NCBI RefSeq assembly: GCF_026711005.1
Contig: NZ_JAPPVJ010000005.1
Location: 379,257 to 443,256, forward strand
Length of the DNA stretch: 64,000 bases
Source of the DNA: Sphingobacterium sp. UT-1RO-CII-1
Lineage (GTDB): Bacteria > Bacteroidota > Bacteroidia > Sphingobacteriales > Sphingobacteriaceae
Direction of reading: 5' to 3'
Below the pieces are notes generated by a model. That model ran no database searches, was not told the origin of the DNA, and saw only the letters and a list, made by a program, of their open reading frames with translations. A program made the translations under genes and the position numbers. Position 1 is the first letter of the stretch; the number at the start of each line of letters is the position of its first letter. This document shows positions 26,869-35,628 of the stretch, piece by piece.

Positions 26869-27792
26869 CTATCTAAAAGTAATATCAAACCTAGAGAGCG
26901 CAACAAATTGACGTATTCTCTGATTGATATCTTCTTGCGTCAATTCTAACAACCGCTCGTTTCCGAATTTCTCCACACAAAAGGAAGCTAAAGTTGATCC
27001 GTAAATAACAGCGTTCTTCATATTGGCAAAGTTTATCGTTTTTACTTTCGCCAAATAGCCTATAAATCCGCCTGCAAAAGCATCTCCTGCTCCGGTTGGG
27101 TCAAACACTTCAGCCAATGGTAATGCTGGAGCAGAAAACACTTCGCCCTCACCAAACAGCAGTGCTCCATGTTCTCCTTTTTTAATGATAAGATACTTCG
27201 GCCCCATTTTCAATATGCTATCAGCTGCTTTCACTAAAGAATACTGTCCAGACAGTTGGCGGGCCTCTGCGTCATTAATAGTCAGCACGTCTACTTTCAA
27301 CAAAACCTTTTTTAGATCGTCTAGAGCAAAGTTCATCCAATAGTTCATCGTATCCAAAACGACCAGCTGGGGCTGATGGGCCAAGCGCGCCAAGGTCGAC
27401 AATTGCACCTGTGGTGTAAGGTTTCCCAGTAATAAATATTCACAATCTTGATAAGTCACCGGAATTTTAGGATCAAAATCAGCCAGTACATTCAACTCTG
27501 TTCCTAACGTATCACGGCTATTCATATCATTATGATACCTGCCGGCCCAAAAAAAGGTCTTCCCCTCTTTCACAATTTCAACACCGGTTATATCAATTCC
27601 TCTAGATTTAATCACATTCAAATTATCGTCACCGAAATCCCCTCCCACCACACTAATCAATTTCGTTTTACTATATAAGTAAGAAGCTGCTATACCTGCG
27701 TACATAGCGGCACCTCCAACAATTTTATCAGTTTTTCCAAAGGGTGTTTCAATGGCATCAAAGGCCATCGTACCGACGATAACTAAACTCAT
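26869..27792 (-). CDS. PfkB/ribokinase-family sugar kinase
   Basis: 307 residues. N-terminal GGAAMYAGIAASYL (about 26) and C-terminal DPTGAGDAFAGGFIGYL (about 228, with the catalytic Asp) are the two PfkB signatures. It most resembles adenosine-kinase-like or sugar kinases commonly found in Bacteroidota; the phosphorylated substrate is not clear. It converges on the cytochrome b5 gene with a 12-nt gap. tRNA-Asn and its terminator lie just upstream. Confidence 0.88.
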   Translation of the reverse strand: MSLVIVGTMAFDAIETPFGKTDKIVGGAAMYAGIAASYLYSKTKLISVVGGDFGDDNLNVIKSRGIDITGVEIVKEGKTFFWAGRYHNDMNSRDTLGTELNVLADFDPKIPVTYQDCEYLLLGNLTPQVQLSTLARLAHQPQLVVLDTMNYWMNFALDDLKKVLLKVDVLTINDAEARQLSGQYSLVKAADSILKMGPKYLIIKKGEHGALLFGEGEVFSAPALPLAEVFDPTGAGDAFAGGFIGYLAKVKTINFANMKNAVIYGSTLASFCVEKFGNERLLELTQEDINQRIRQFVALSRFDITFR

Positions 27793-27817
27793 GCTTTTAA
27801 ATTGCTTATAAACAAAA

Positions 27818-27839
27818 AAACCGGCTGAATAGCCGGTTT
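27818..27839 (-). terminator. Terminator after tRNA-Asn
   Basis: Stem AAACCGGCT/AGCCGGTTT with loop GAAT, followed on the minus strand by T7. It lies between tRNA-Asn and the PfkB kinase start, so the kinase needs its own promoter or read-through. Confidence 0.8.
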
Positions 27840-27847
27840 AAATATTG

Positions 27848-27921
27848 CTCCTGAAGCTGGGCTCGAACCAGCGACCCTCTGATTAACAGTCAGATGCTCT
27901 AACCAACTGAGCTATTCAGGA
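27848..27921 (-). tRNA. tRNA-Asn, anticodon GTT (copy 1)
   Basis: 74 nt, acceptor TCCTGAA/TTCAGGA, discriminator G, anticodon arm CTGAC-TGTTAAT-... giving GTT, T loop GTTCGAGCC. CCA not encoded. The tRNA sequence is identical to copy 2 at 39503-39576 on the same strand. Confidence 0.97.
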
Positions 27922-28073
27922 AACTCGCCTTTAAAGCAGGCTACAGGGCCTTTTCTAAAGTGATACAAAGATAGCCAAATCTTTTACAGATGCAAAATAA
28001 ATTACAAAAATATTCAACTTTCTTCTACCGGTCTACGCAAGCTGTTATAAAACAAGCCTTAAGCTTTTACTAG

Positions 28074-28292
28074 TTAACCTATAGGCTCGGCTTTAAAACC
28101 TTTGCTTTTAATAATCGCAACGACCTCATCTTCCGAAATACCTTTCGAACTTACCGTCAATATCTTATCCGCATTAGCCGTGTCCACATCCCAGTGGCAC
28201 ACACCTTCTGCACTATCCAGATCTGCTTTTACTTTTGATACGCATCCTCCGCAATTGAGGTTTGTTTTAAATTGAAACTCTTTATTTTCCAT
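28074..28292 (-). CDS. Heavy-metal-associated (HMA) domain copper chaperone, CopZ-like
   Basis: 72 residues forming one HMA domain. The metal site is LNCGGCVSKV (Cys12-x-x-Cys pattern near the N-terminus); the rest (DLDSAEGVCHWDVDT... VVAIIKSKGFKAEPIG) fits the ferredoxin-like fold. It lies 104 nt downstream of copA on the same strand and should hand Cu(I) to the pump or carry it to other proteins. Bacteroidota CopZ-type proteins often have GGC rather than the classical MTCxxC. Confidence 0.88.
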   Translation of the reverse strand: MENKEFQFKTNLNCGGCVSKVKADLDSAEGVCHWDVDTANADKILTVSSKGISEDEVVAIIKSKGFKAEPIG

Positions 28293-28396
28293 TGTGTTTT
28301 TTTTAAAAATTTATTACTATTACAAATTTCGATCTATTAACCGACTTTATTCTTACACTATTCCTGCTTTCTTTTATACAATTTCAGTGACGAGCC

Positions 28397-30808
28397 TTAT
28401 TTCTTCCATTTCAGGCGTAAACTGTTGCTCACCACACTTACGCTGCTTAAAGCCATAGCAGCTCCGGCGATCATCGGATTCAATAAGAAACCATTAAATG
28501 GATACAATATCCCTGCCGCAACCGGTATGCCGATTACATTATAAATAAAGGCCCAAAACAGATTCTGTTTTATAGTAGCAACAGTCTGCTTCGACAGCTT
28601 AATCGCCTGCGGTATCTTTGTCAGATCCGACGATATAATCGTCATCTTCGCCACATCCATCGCAATATCACTTCCTCGTCCCATCGCTATACTCACGTCC
28701 GCCGTAGCGAGCGCAGTACTGTCATTAATACCATCACCTACCATCGCTACGACCTTGCCCTGCTTCTGAAGCTCGCTCACAAAATCAGCTTTATGCTGTG
28801 GCAGCACCTCTGCTTTATAATGCTTTATACCTGTTTGCTCAGCAATGGCTTTTGCGGTCGCTTCATTATCGCCTGTCAGCATATACAAGTCTATTCCCAT
28901 ATCCTGCATCTCCTTTATAGCCTGAACTGAAGTTTCTTTAATTTTATCCGAAATAGCCAGTACCGACAATGCTTTTTTGCTATCTGAAAACCAAATTACC
29001 GTCTTCGACTCCTTGCCCCAATCTTCGGCTTGCTGCAGTAAGCTTTCATCGATTTGCACGCCATTCTCCGTCAAAAGCTTTTTATTACCCACATAATAAG
29101 TTTCCTGCTCATAATCGGCTTTCGCTCCTTTGCCCGTTATACTATCAAACTGCGAAATATTGGCCAACGCCACCCCTTCCAACTCTTTCACTACCGCTTC
29201 GGCCAAGGGATGCTCAGACTGTTTCTCAATGCTCAGTAGAATATTTTTAGTCTCATCACCTGCTAGCCACTTCACTCCCGTCACCTGTGGTCTTCCCTCG
29301 GTAATCGTACCCGTTTTATCCAAAACGATCGCATTTACTTTCTTAGCTAGCTCTAGGCTCTCCGCATCTTTAATCAAAATACCCTGCTCGGCTCCCTTGC
29401 CCACCCCAACCATTATAGCTGTAGGCGTAGCCAGCCCTAAAGCACAAGGACAAGCAATAACCAATACCGTTACCGCAGCTAGTAAACCTTGCACCACACC
29501 ACTCTCTCCTCCAAAAACTATCCACACTATAAATGTCAGCACAGCAATGGCAATAACGATAGGAACAAAAATACCTGCAATTTTATCTACCAACTTCTGC
29601 ACAGGCGCTTTACTTCCCTGCGCATCCTGCACCATTTTAATAATTTGGGCAAGCATAGTTTCTTTGCCTACTTTTACTGCCCGAAACTGAAAGCTACCTT
29701 TCTGATTGATTGTACCTGCAAATACCTTTTCGTTTTCTTCTTTCAATACCGGCACCGGTTCTCCGCTCAGCATACTTTCGTCTACATACGACGTTCCTGA
29801 AACAACCATCCCGTCTACTGCGATCTTCTCGCCTGGCTTCACAAGAATGATATCCCCCTCATGCACATCCTCAATAGCCTTCTCCACCTCACGTCCATCT
29901 GTCTCAATAACCAAAACAGTTTTCGGTTGCAGGCCCATCAACTTTTTAATAGCCGAGGAAGTATTCCCTTTTGCTTTTTCTTCTAAAAGTTTACCTAATA
30001 AAATAAAGGCAATAATAACGGCCGCCGCCTCAAAATACACATGCGCTTCCAAACCTCTTTTGTGCCAAAAATCTGCAAACAGCATATTAAACACACTAAA
30101 TACGTAAGCTATTCCCGTACTCAGCGCCACCAAGGTATCCATATTAGCCGAACGGTGCTTCAACTGTTTCCATGCATTGATGAAAAAGTCTTTCCCTAAC
30201 CATAAAACCACTGGAGTAGAAAAAAAACACATAATAGGATCGGCGTACGGCATATCCATAAAAAACATACCGATTACGACTACAGGCAGCGACAAGATTA
30301 TAGCCCAGGTAGTTTTCGTTTTAAGCTTCTGGAACCGCTCGGCGTGCATAGTTTCCAAAGTTTCCTGCTGGGTAGATTCGTCTTCGATCAAAAGATCATA
30401 ACCGCCCGCCCGAATAGCTTTTTGCAAAGCTGCCGGGTTTGTCACATTCGGCAAATATTCTACCGTAAGGTTTCCTGTCGCAAAATTAACGGCTGCTTGC
30501 ACTACCCCCTTTTCATGCTGCGCAATGCTTTCTGCACTACCCGCACACGAAGCACATGTCATCTCTAAAACCGGAAAGGATTTTTTAACAGTGGGCACAC
30601 CATAACCTAAATCTTTAATAGCGCGAACAGCTTCAGCCACTGCTTCATTACCTTGAACGGTAATTGCTACCCTACTATTATTTACTTCAACCTTTTGCGT
30701 CTCTACCCCCTCTACTTTGCCCAGCCCCTTCTCCACTATCAAAGCGCAATGCTCGCTTTCCACACCTTCTAAAGGAAGGTAAATAGGTTCTTTTATATTT
30801 GTAGTCAT
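28397..30808 (-). CDS. copA: Copper-translocating P1B-type ATPase
   Basis: 803 residues from the ATG at 30808; an upstream in-frame start (30901) would add a tail rich in Cys without similarity, so I reject it. Order: a degenerate HMA-like domain (about 5-65) with only one Cys (SEHCAL), a good HMA domain with EMTCASC (about 80), membrane helices, the CPC ion motif (VIACPCALGLATP, about 453), phosphorylation site DKTGTITEG (about 497), HP motif SEHPLA, and MVGDGINDSTALATADVSIAMG (about 690). These identify a Cu(I)-exporting P-type ATPase. With the downstream HMA chaperone it forms a copper-export unit. No CueR/CsoR-type regulator is beside it. Confidence 0.95.
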   Translation of the reverse strand: MTTNIKEPIYLPLEGVESEHCALIVEKGLGKVEGVETQKVEVNNSRVAITVQGNEAVAEAVRAIKDLGYGVPTVKKSFPVLEMTCASCAGSAESIAQHEKGVVQAAVNFATGNLTVEYLPNVTNPAALQKAIRAGGYDLLIEDESTQQETLETMHAERFQKLKTKTTWAIILSLPVVVIGMFFMDMPYADPIMCFFSTPVVLWLGKDFFINAWKQLKHRSANMDTLVALSTGIAYVFSVFNMLFADFWHKRGLEAHVYFEAAAVIIAFILLGKLLEEKAKGNTSSAIKKLMGLQPKTVLVIETDGREVEKAIEDVHEGDIILVKPGEKIAVDGMVVSGTSYVDESMLSGEPVPVLKEENEKVFAGTINQKGSFQFRAVKVGKETMLAQIIKMVQDAQGSKAPVQKLVDKIAGIFVPIVIAIAVLTFIVWIVFGGESGVVQGLLAAVTVLVIACPCALGLATPTAIMVGVGKGAEQGILIKDAESLELAKKVNAIVLDKTGTITEGRPQVTGVKWLAGDETKNILLSIEKQSEHPLAEAVVKELEGVALANISQFDSITGKGAKADYEQETYYVGNKKLLTENGVQIDESLLQQAEDWGKESKTVIWFSDSKKALSVLAISDKIKETSVQAIKEMQDMGIDLYMLTGDNEATAKAIAEQTGIKHYKAEVLPQHKADFVSELQKQGKVVAMVGDGINDSTALATADVSIAMGRGSDIAMDVAKMTIISSDLTKIPQAIKLSKQTVATIKQNLFWAFIYNVIGIPVAAGILYPFNGFLLNPMIAGAAMALSSVSVVSNSLRLKWKK

Positions 30809-31891
30809 ATTCGTTTGCTTTAATTTCACATTACAAAGATGACAACAATAAGGCAAGTAAATGTTACGTAATTTTGGAAAAAAGTTACATCTTTTGGGCA
30901 ATCATCAGCTGATAAATTCGCATTAGCATACTAACACACAACTACTCATTTACGCCCACGATAGCACTACATCGCTGTAAAACAGCTTTCAGTTTTCTTC
31001 AATTTTGGAGAAGGTTTCACTCCCAAACGACCAGATACAGCTTTGTCTCTTAAAATTTTGCTCAACTTATAAAGAAAACGCCTTAATAGCCTCTGTTCTA
31101 TAACTTCCCCAATTTTTTGTAGTTTCTTTAAGCTGATCAAAAAAATCTGATTTTGAAACTGGTTTTTCATGAGGTCCATATCAATTATTTTTCTATCTTA
31201 GTCTTACAATTAATTCAGCCGTACTATTTTCCATTTTTTTGTTTATTGCTCTTTAATTAAGTCCGTGAAAGTCCGTCGAAATGCGTGGAAGTCCGTGAAA
31301 GTCCGTGGTTTTCCTGGCTTAACCCGTTCATACCCCTATGATATCCCGTGTTCACCCTATGTTTGTTTCGTGCAGTATATGCTTTGTACAGCGTGTTGGA
31401 CCTCGCTTTGTTCCATGACGCCCTGTACTGGTATCAGCTTGGTCGAGAGACTTTGCTATATGCTCTCAAGGGGTACCCTGATCAATAAGCCTGAGCACGG
31501 TATTGAGTGTATAATAAACAGGTAGGAAGAAAAATCGCTGTAGGATCGCTATAAGCATACCGGAACTACGTAGAATAAATGCTTACTGGCGCCATGGGAC
31601 TAGCGGACATGCTCTAATTTCACCTAAAAAAAGCGCAGTTCCTTTTCTACTTAAAAAGATAACATCAACTTCCCGTTCTTTCATAAGGAAAACTTCTAGA
31701 GCAAAAACCTGCATATCTTCAGTGTATAAAGTGAATATAAGAGTTGATATATCGGATATACCTTACTATCTTTAAGATTATAAACCACTCTTAAACAATA
31801 AAATAATAAAACACACATGAAAGAGAACGGCTAATAACAGATACTCATGATAAGTGCTGGCACAAGCAGCTGTCTTCATAACTGAGTTCAA
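30809..31891. other. Gene-poor 1.1-kb region with a 10-bp tandem repeat
   Basis: No convincing gene. A 70-codon frame at 30967-31179 (minus) and an 86-codon frame at 31265-31525 (plus) have no recognisable product; the first may be a frameshifted remnant because two frames show protein-like stretches either side of a T-run. 31261-31310 is a tandem repeat. From there to about 31620 the sequence is less AT-rich than its surroundings. No promoter with both boxes was found for the downstream gene. Confidence 0.5.
31261..31310. repeat. Five tandem 10-bp units (GTCCGTGAAA-type)
   Basis: Units at 31261, 31271, 31281, 31291 and 31301: GTCCGTGAAA, GTCCGTCGAA, ATGCGTGGAA, GTCCGTGAAA, GTCCGTGGTT. The period is exactly 10, so it does not encode a peptide repeat in one frame and equals about one helical turn. 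Confidence 0.85.
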
Positions 31892-34183
31892 ATGAATCAT
31901 CGTAAATTACTTTTTATAATCCAAACAATTATCCTTTTAAGTACAGGGTATGCAAAGGCGCAGGCTCGTAAGGATAAATTAGACTCTTTAGCCCATCAGT
32001 TAAAATTGTTGACTGAAGGTATACAGACGAACTCTATATACCTGCGCACCAGCAAGGATATTTATGAGTCTATGGAAGATCTATGGTTCAAAGCCTACAC
32101 TGTAAATGTACAGAACCAGCTGCTCTCCAACATCGACCAAACCCTACACGTACAATTGGTGCATAGTGCTACTGACAGTGTCGTCTGGGAAGAACTATAC
32201 CCTATAGAACAAGGAATAACTTCAGGACATATCTACCTGAACAACACCTTTCCAAAAGGTACATATTGGCTTTGCGCCTACTCTGCCCATAGCCTAAAAA
32301 AAGAACAAGATCATTTTATAGATGTACGGAAAATCGAGCTGGTTGAAGATTTCAAAGAACTTACGGGAGACAAAAGCAATAATCAAAAACTAAACGACAG
32401 CCCGGATAACAGGATACAGTTCAACTTATTCCCCGAGGGGGGCAATCTTTTAGCAGGCGTTGATAATAAGGTGGCATTTAAAGCTATTGGTAGCGACGGG
32501 CTACCCCGGACAGTATCGGGACAATTGCTCGAAGGAAACAAAACCATTTCAACGTTTAAAAGCATCCACGACGGAATGGGATACTTCCACATCCGCCCCC
32601 TAGCGGGAGAAAAATATACGGTAAAACTAAATGGAGCTTACACAGATAGTATGTACCGTTTACCGCCGATTCAGGAGCAAGGACTCTCCCTAAAACTAGT
32701 CGAAAACCGAGAAGACCAGATCGCTTTTTTAGTTTATAATAAAACAGGTGCTCCACATCCTTTTTACTTACAGATACAGACAAGAGGTTTGCCCGCTGTT
32801 ATGGCTGCTTCAGAGGTTAAAGACAGCGTACTGGTCCGATTACCTTTAGACGATGTCGGTTCGGGCATAGCTGAAATCACACTACTCAATGAACAGCTAC
32901 AGCCCCTTGCCGAACGGCTCATTTATTTAAAGCCGAACAAACAAATAACCATTAACACAACGCTATCCCGTCAAAATGAGGGCAAAAAAGAAAAAATATC
33001 ACTGGAAATTCAAGCAACCGACCAGCAAAACAAGCCCGTAATAGCACAGTTGGGAGCAACAGTTTATGACAAACTATATCATGACCATAAAGACGCCAAA
33101 GATATACAGACACACTACCTGCTGTCCAAGCATATGCGCGGAAACATACATAATCCCGCTTACTATTTCGATAAAAAAAATGCAGACCGCACTGCGGCAC
33201 TGGATCTTTTACTTTTAACGCAAGGCTGGCGTTCTTACATCTGGAATCCACACGACCTTAAAGAAAAGTCGAAAAAAGACACTTCTTCTATTTTAACCGA
33301 TGGAATCACAGGACAGCTTATCCCGAAGAGAAAAAAAGAGCAACAAGCTGTTATGCTATTTGATCCCGAACAAAAACAAAGTAACCTGCTAACGGTAGAA
33401 AATAACACTTTCTTTATTTCGCCCCAAAATATGCTTATCGCTCCAAGTATTTATATAAAACACTTTGGCAAACCTGAAGATTTCTCCATTTGCGTCGAAG
33501 ATCCTTTTTCCAAAATAAACGATATAAAACCCTGGACAAAAATATCCTATCCTAAGACAAATTTATTAAAGTCGCAAAAAGAAACCAAAAGCAGTGTGGT
33601 AAATGCGCTAAACAGGACAACTGTAAAAATAGAAGAAATTGTTGTCACTCATAAAAAAGGCACTGCCTATCGGGATAAGTATATAGGCCAACTGGATAGT
33701 ATCGCAAAATATGTAAATAACCCTGATCGGACGCATGGTGGAGCAGGAGGTGGCTGGTTAAATTGTCCAGTAGGTGATTGTGATGAGATGCCTGTTGAAG
33801 GTACAACATATCTCGTTTGGATTGGCCCCAACCCACCGACTTCACACCCATTTACATTTGGAGCAAACGACGTGAAAAGCGTCGTGTACCGCTATCCTAA
33901 ATATACAGAAGAAGAATTAATGAAAATGAACGGGGTAGCCCGATCAAAAGGATATTATCCCAAAAAAAAGTTCTACGAACCCATCTATGATAAAGAAAAG
34001 GATACTGCTCCCGACTTTAGAAACACGCTCCTATGGGCACCCCAAATCATAACAGATGAACACGGAATAGCACGTTTAGATTTCTACACTTCAGATATAG
34101 AAAGTGAGTTCTACGGCATCATAGAGGGGATAGACGGAGAAGGGAATTTAGGAAAGTCTGATTTTCAGTTTACTGTAAAATAA
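31892..34183 (+). CDS. Secreted MG2-type (macroglobulin-like) surface protein
   Basis: 763 residues with a signal peptide (1-23, GYAKAQA). The start of the mature protein (IYLRTSKDIYESMEDLWFKAYTVN, about 47-70) is the MG2-domain pattern of alpha-2-macroglobulin-like Bacteroidota proteins. The middle part is made of beta-sandwich-like stretches. Near residue 580 there is an IEEIVVTHKKG segment like the TonB-box/plug joint, and the C-terminus (LLWAPQIITDEHGIARLDFYTSDIESEFYGIIEGIDGEGNLG) is a final Ig-like domain. The end is similar to that of the protein cut by the right window edge. There is no plug domain proper and no barrel. Function is unknown; an outer-membrane or periplasmic scaffold is likely. 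Confidence 0.7.
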   Translation: MNHRKLLFIIQTIILLSTGYAKAQARKDKLDSLAHQLKLLTEGIQTNSIYLRTSKDIYESMEDLWFKAYTVNVQNQLLSNIDQTLHVQLVHSATDSVVWEELYPIEQGITSGHIYLNNTFPKGTYWLCAYSAHSLKKEQDHFIDVRKIELVEDFKELTGDKSNNQKLNDSPDNRIQFNLFPEGGNLLAGVDNKVAFKAIGSDGLPRTVSGQLLEGNKTISTFKSIHDGMGYFHIRPLAGEKYTVKLNGAYTDSMYRLPPIQEQGLSLKLVENREDQIAFLVYNKTGAPHPFYLQIQTRGLPAVMAASEVKDSVLVRLPLDDVGSGIAEITLLNEQLQPLAERLIYLKPNKQITINTTLSRQNEGKKEKISLEIQATDQQNKPVIAQLGATVYDKLYHDHKDAKDIQTHYLLSKHMRGNIHNPAYYFDKKNADRTAALDLLLLTQGWRSYIWNPHDLKEKSKKDTSSILTDGITGQLIPKRKKEQQAVMLFDPEQKQSNLLTVENNTFFISPQNMLIAPSIYIKHFGKPEDFSICVEDPFSKINDIKPWTKISYPKTNLLKSQKETKSSVVNALNRTTVKIEEIVVTHKKGTAYRDKYIGQLDSIAKYVNNPDRTHGGAGGGWLNCPVGDCDEMPVEGTTYLVWIGPNPPTSHPFTFGANDVKSVVYRYPKYTEEELMKMNGVARSKGYYPKKKFYEPIYDKEKDTAPDFRNTLLWAPQIITDEHGIARLDFYTSDIESEFYGIIEGIDGEGNLGKSDFQFTVK

Positions 34184-34193
34184 GAATGCTCTA

Positions 34194-34613
34194 TTACTTT
34201 ACACGTTTAAATTTTTCTCCACATCCTTCGAAGCAATTGTAATAAAGTGTTAGCTCATCTGCCTTTATTTCAAAAGACATTTCAGTTTCACATTTTTCAA
34301 GAACAATTTTATTCAGCCCACCATACGTTTCTTTAATTTCAAAATTAGAGCTTTCATTAGCACTACTGTACGGGTTTATAGAACATAAATCACCATTCGT
34401 TGACTTTACCTGGCCTTCTTTTGTAAACTCTAATATTTTTTTTCCTTCTATTTTTCTAAACCTACCTGTCCCATCTCCAATGTCTGCATAGACCTCTGTC
34501 AATTTCCATTGACCAACAAGTTCAAAAGGATCTGTTAAAATCTCATCGGACTTCTTACAAGAGCAGAGTAATACTGTAAAAATAACAGCAAATATTAAGC
34601 AAAATCTTTTCAT
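34194..34613 (-). CDS. Lipocalin-like lipoprotein
   Basis: 139 residues from the ATG at 34613, which gives a normal lipoprotein signal (lipobox LLCSC, Cys19); a longer frame would add 12 residues before the signal. The mature part begins FELVGQWKLTEVYADIGDG and continues as short beta strands with two Cys pairs, the layout of the small lipocalin-like domain proteins widespread in Bacteroidota. No ligand or role is known. It converges on the MG2-type gene with a 10-nt gap and no hairpin. Confidence 0.75.
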   Translation of the reverse strand: MKRFCLIFAVIFTVLLCSCKKSDEILTDPFELVGQWKLTEVYADIGDGTGRFRKIEGKKILEFTKEGQVKSTNGDLCSINPYSSANESSNFEIKETYGGLNKIVLEKCETEMSFEIKADELTLYYNCFEGCGEKFKRVK

Positions 34614-35628
34614 ATATGTATAATTTAATGGTACGCTTTTATTTTTCAATGCCCCTCTAGCAAGCTATCGGACCCATTGGTTAATATTTAATAGTAAAAC
34701 GTTACCTTTCAACACTCTGCTACAGTGATTTAAATATTTAAAGACCTTACCAACAGAAGCCAGAAGCTTTCCCATAGTACGCTCTTTGTCGTTCTTCTTT
34801 CCTTTATATACTTTACGTTCTTGCTTGCTCATATTTTTAACTCAAATAAAAATAAATTTAAAGATTGGAATCAAAATACAAAATAAAACAGCCAATTATT
34901 AACTAGGTTTTACAATTGATCCCCCCTTCTATCCGCAGTACAGCTAGAATCAACTATCGATCAGAGCGGATCTTACTACCCCACATTAACATCCTAAGAT
35001 CAGCCCAAGCCGCACCTTACATAACATTATAACCTCTCTAAATTTAATCTATGACCAAAAAAAAATATCATTCAACAAACAAACAGAATTATAAAATTGG
35101 GGAGGAAAAGACAACCTGTATAAAACAACACTTTTAAGGCGTTAGGTTTTGGATAAATCAATAAATGGTCTAAAAAAGATACCTAAAAGAATAGACAATG
35201 TCCGTGTATATCTGAGACTATATCATATCTCGACTTTACACTAAATTTGACGATAAAATCGAAATTGAGGAAGGTCTATAGATTTTGGTTAATTATCCGA
35301 TGACACAGCTTGAGCTATCCTTCAGTCAATCTGCACAGCTCCTGAATAATCAACTATTAGATACAAAACTAATTTCGCAGCTTTTCTTATAATTATTTTT
35401 TTAAACGAAAAACAACCAAGCATTAAAGCTTAAATAAGCACATTTAAAAATGCAATCAATTTCTAATTTCGACAGAAACAACTCTCACATTTTCTTCTGA
35501 AGATGTATGTATTTTTGATTATCAAAAGTTTTCGTACTTCGTCAATGGAGCATGAAAATTTGTTTTATGAGAAAAAGAAGCTATCTTAAAGCTCTGATAA
35601 TTAATTACAAAAGCTAATCAAAACCATC
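34614..35628. other. Gene-poor 1.0-kb region with decayed-looking DNA
   Basis: Only short frames occur: a 55-codon ORF (34665-34832, minus), a 28-codon frame from 35051 and a 30-codon frame at 35300-35392 (both plus). None has a clear product. A TATTTTTG box at 35510-35517 could be the -7 element for the helicase gene (leader about 105 nt). I see no inverted repeats of insertion-sequence type. Confidence 0.5.
34665..34832 (-). pseudogene. Truncated regulator-like ORF (possible TetR remnant)
   Basis: A 55-codon frame starting MSKQERKVYKGKKNDKERT and continuing MGKLLASVGKVFKYL. This resembles the first helix of TetR-type regulators of the form KNDKERTxxKLLxAVGKxLK, but the helix-turn-helix that should follow is missing and the sequence turns into unrelated residues before the stop. 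It may be a remnant, or a small protein of its own. No frame downstream restores the match. Confidence 0.35.

Noticed and set aside
29130-29690. 186-codon antisense frame within copA
   Set aside because: It mirrors the copA reading frame; Ser/Thr/Pro-rich composition is the usual shadow of a conserved coding strand.
30967-31179. 70-codon frame upstream of copA, perhaps a copper regulator
   Set aside because: No CueR, CsoR or AraC motif; the frame is interrupted in its best-looking part, so at most a remnant. Not listed as a gene.
31265-31525. 86-codon frame overlapping the 10-bp tandem repeat
   Set aside because: The start lies inside the repeat, the composition (many Cys, Pro, Tyr) is not that of a folded protein and no motif is present.
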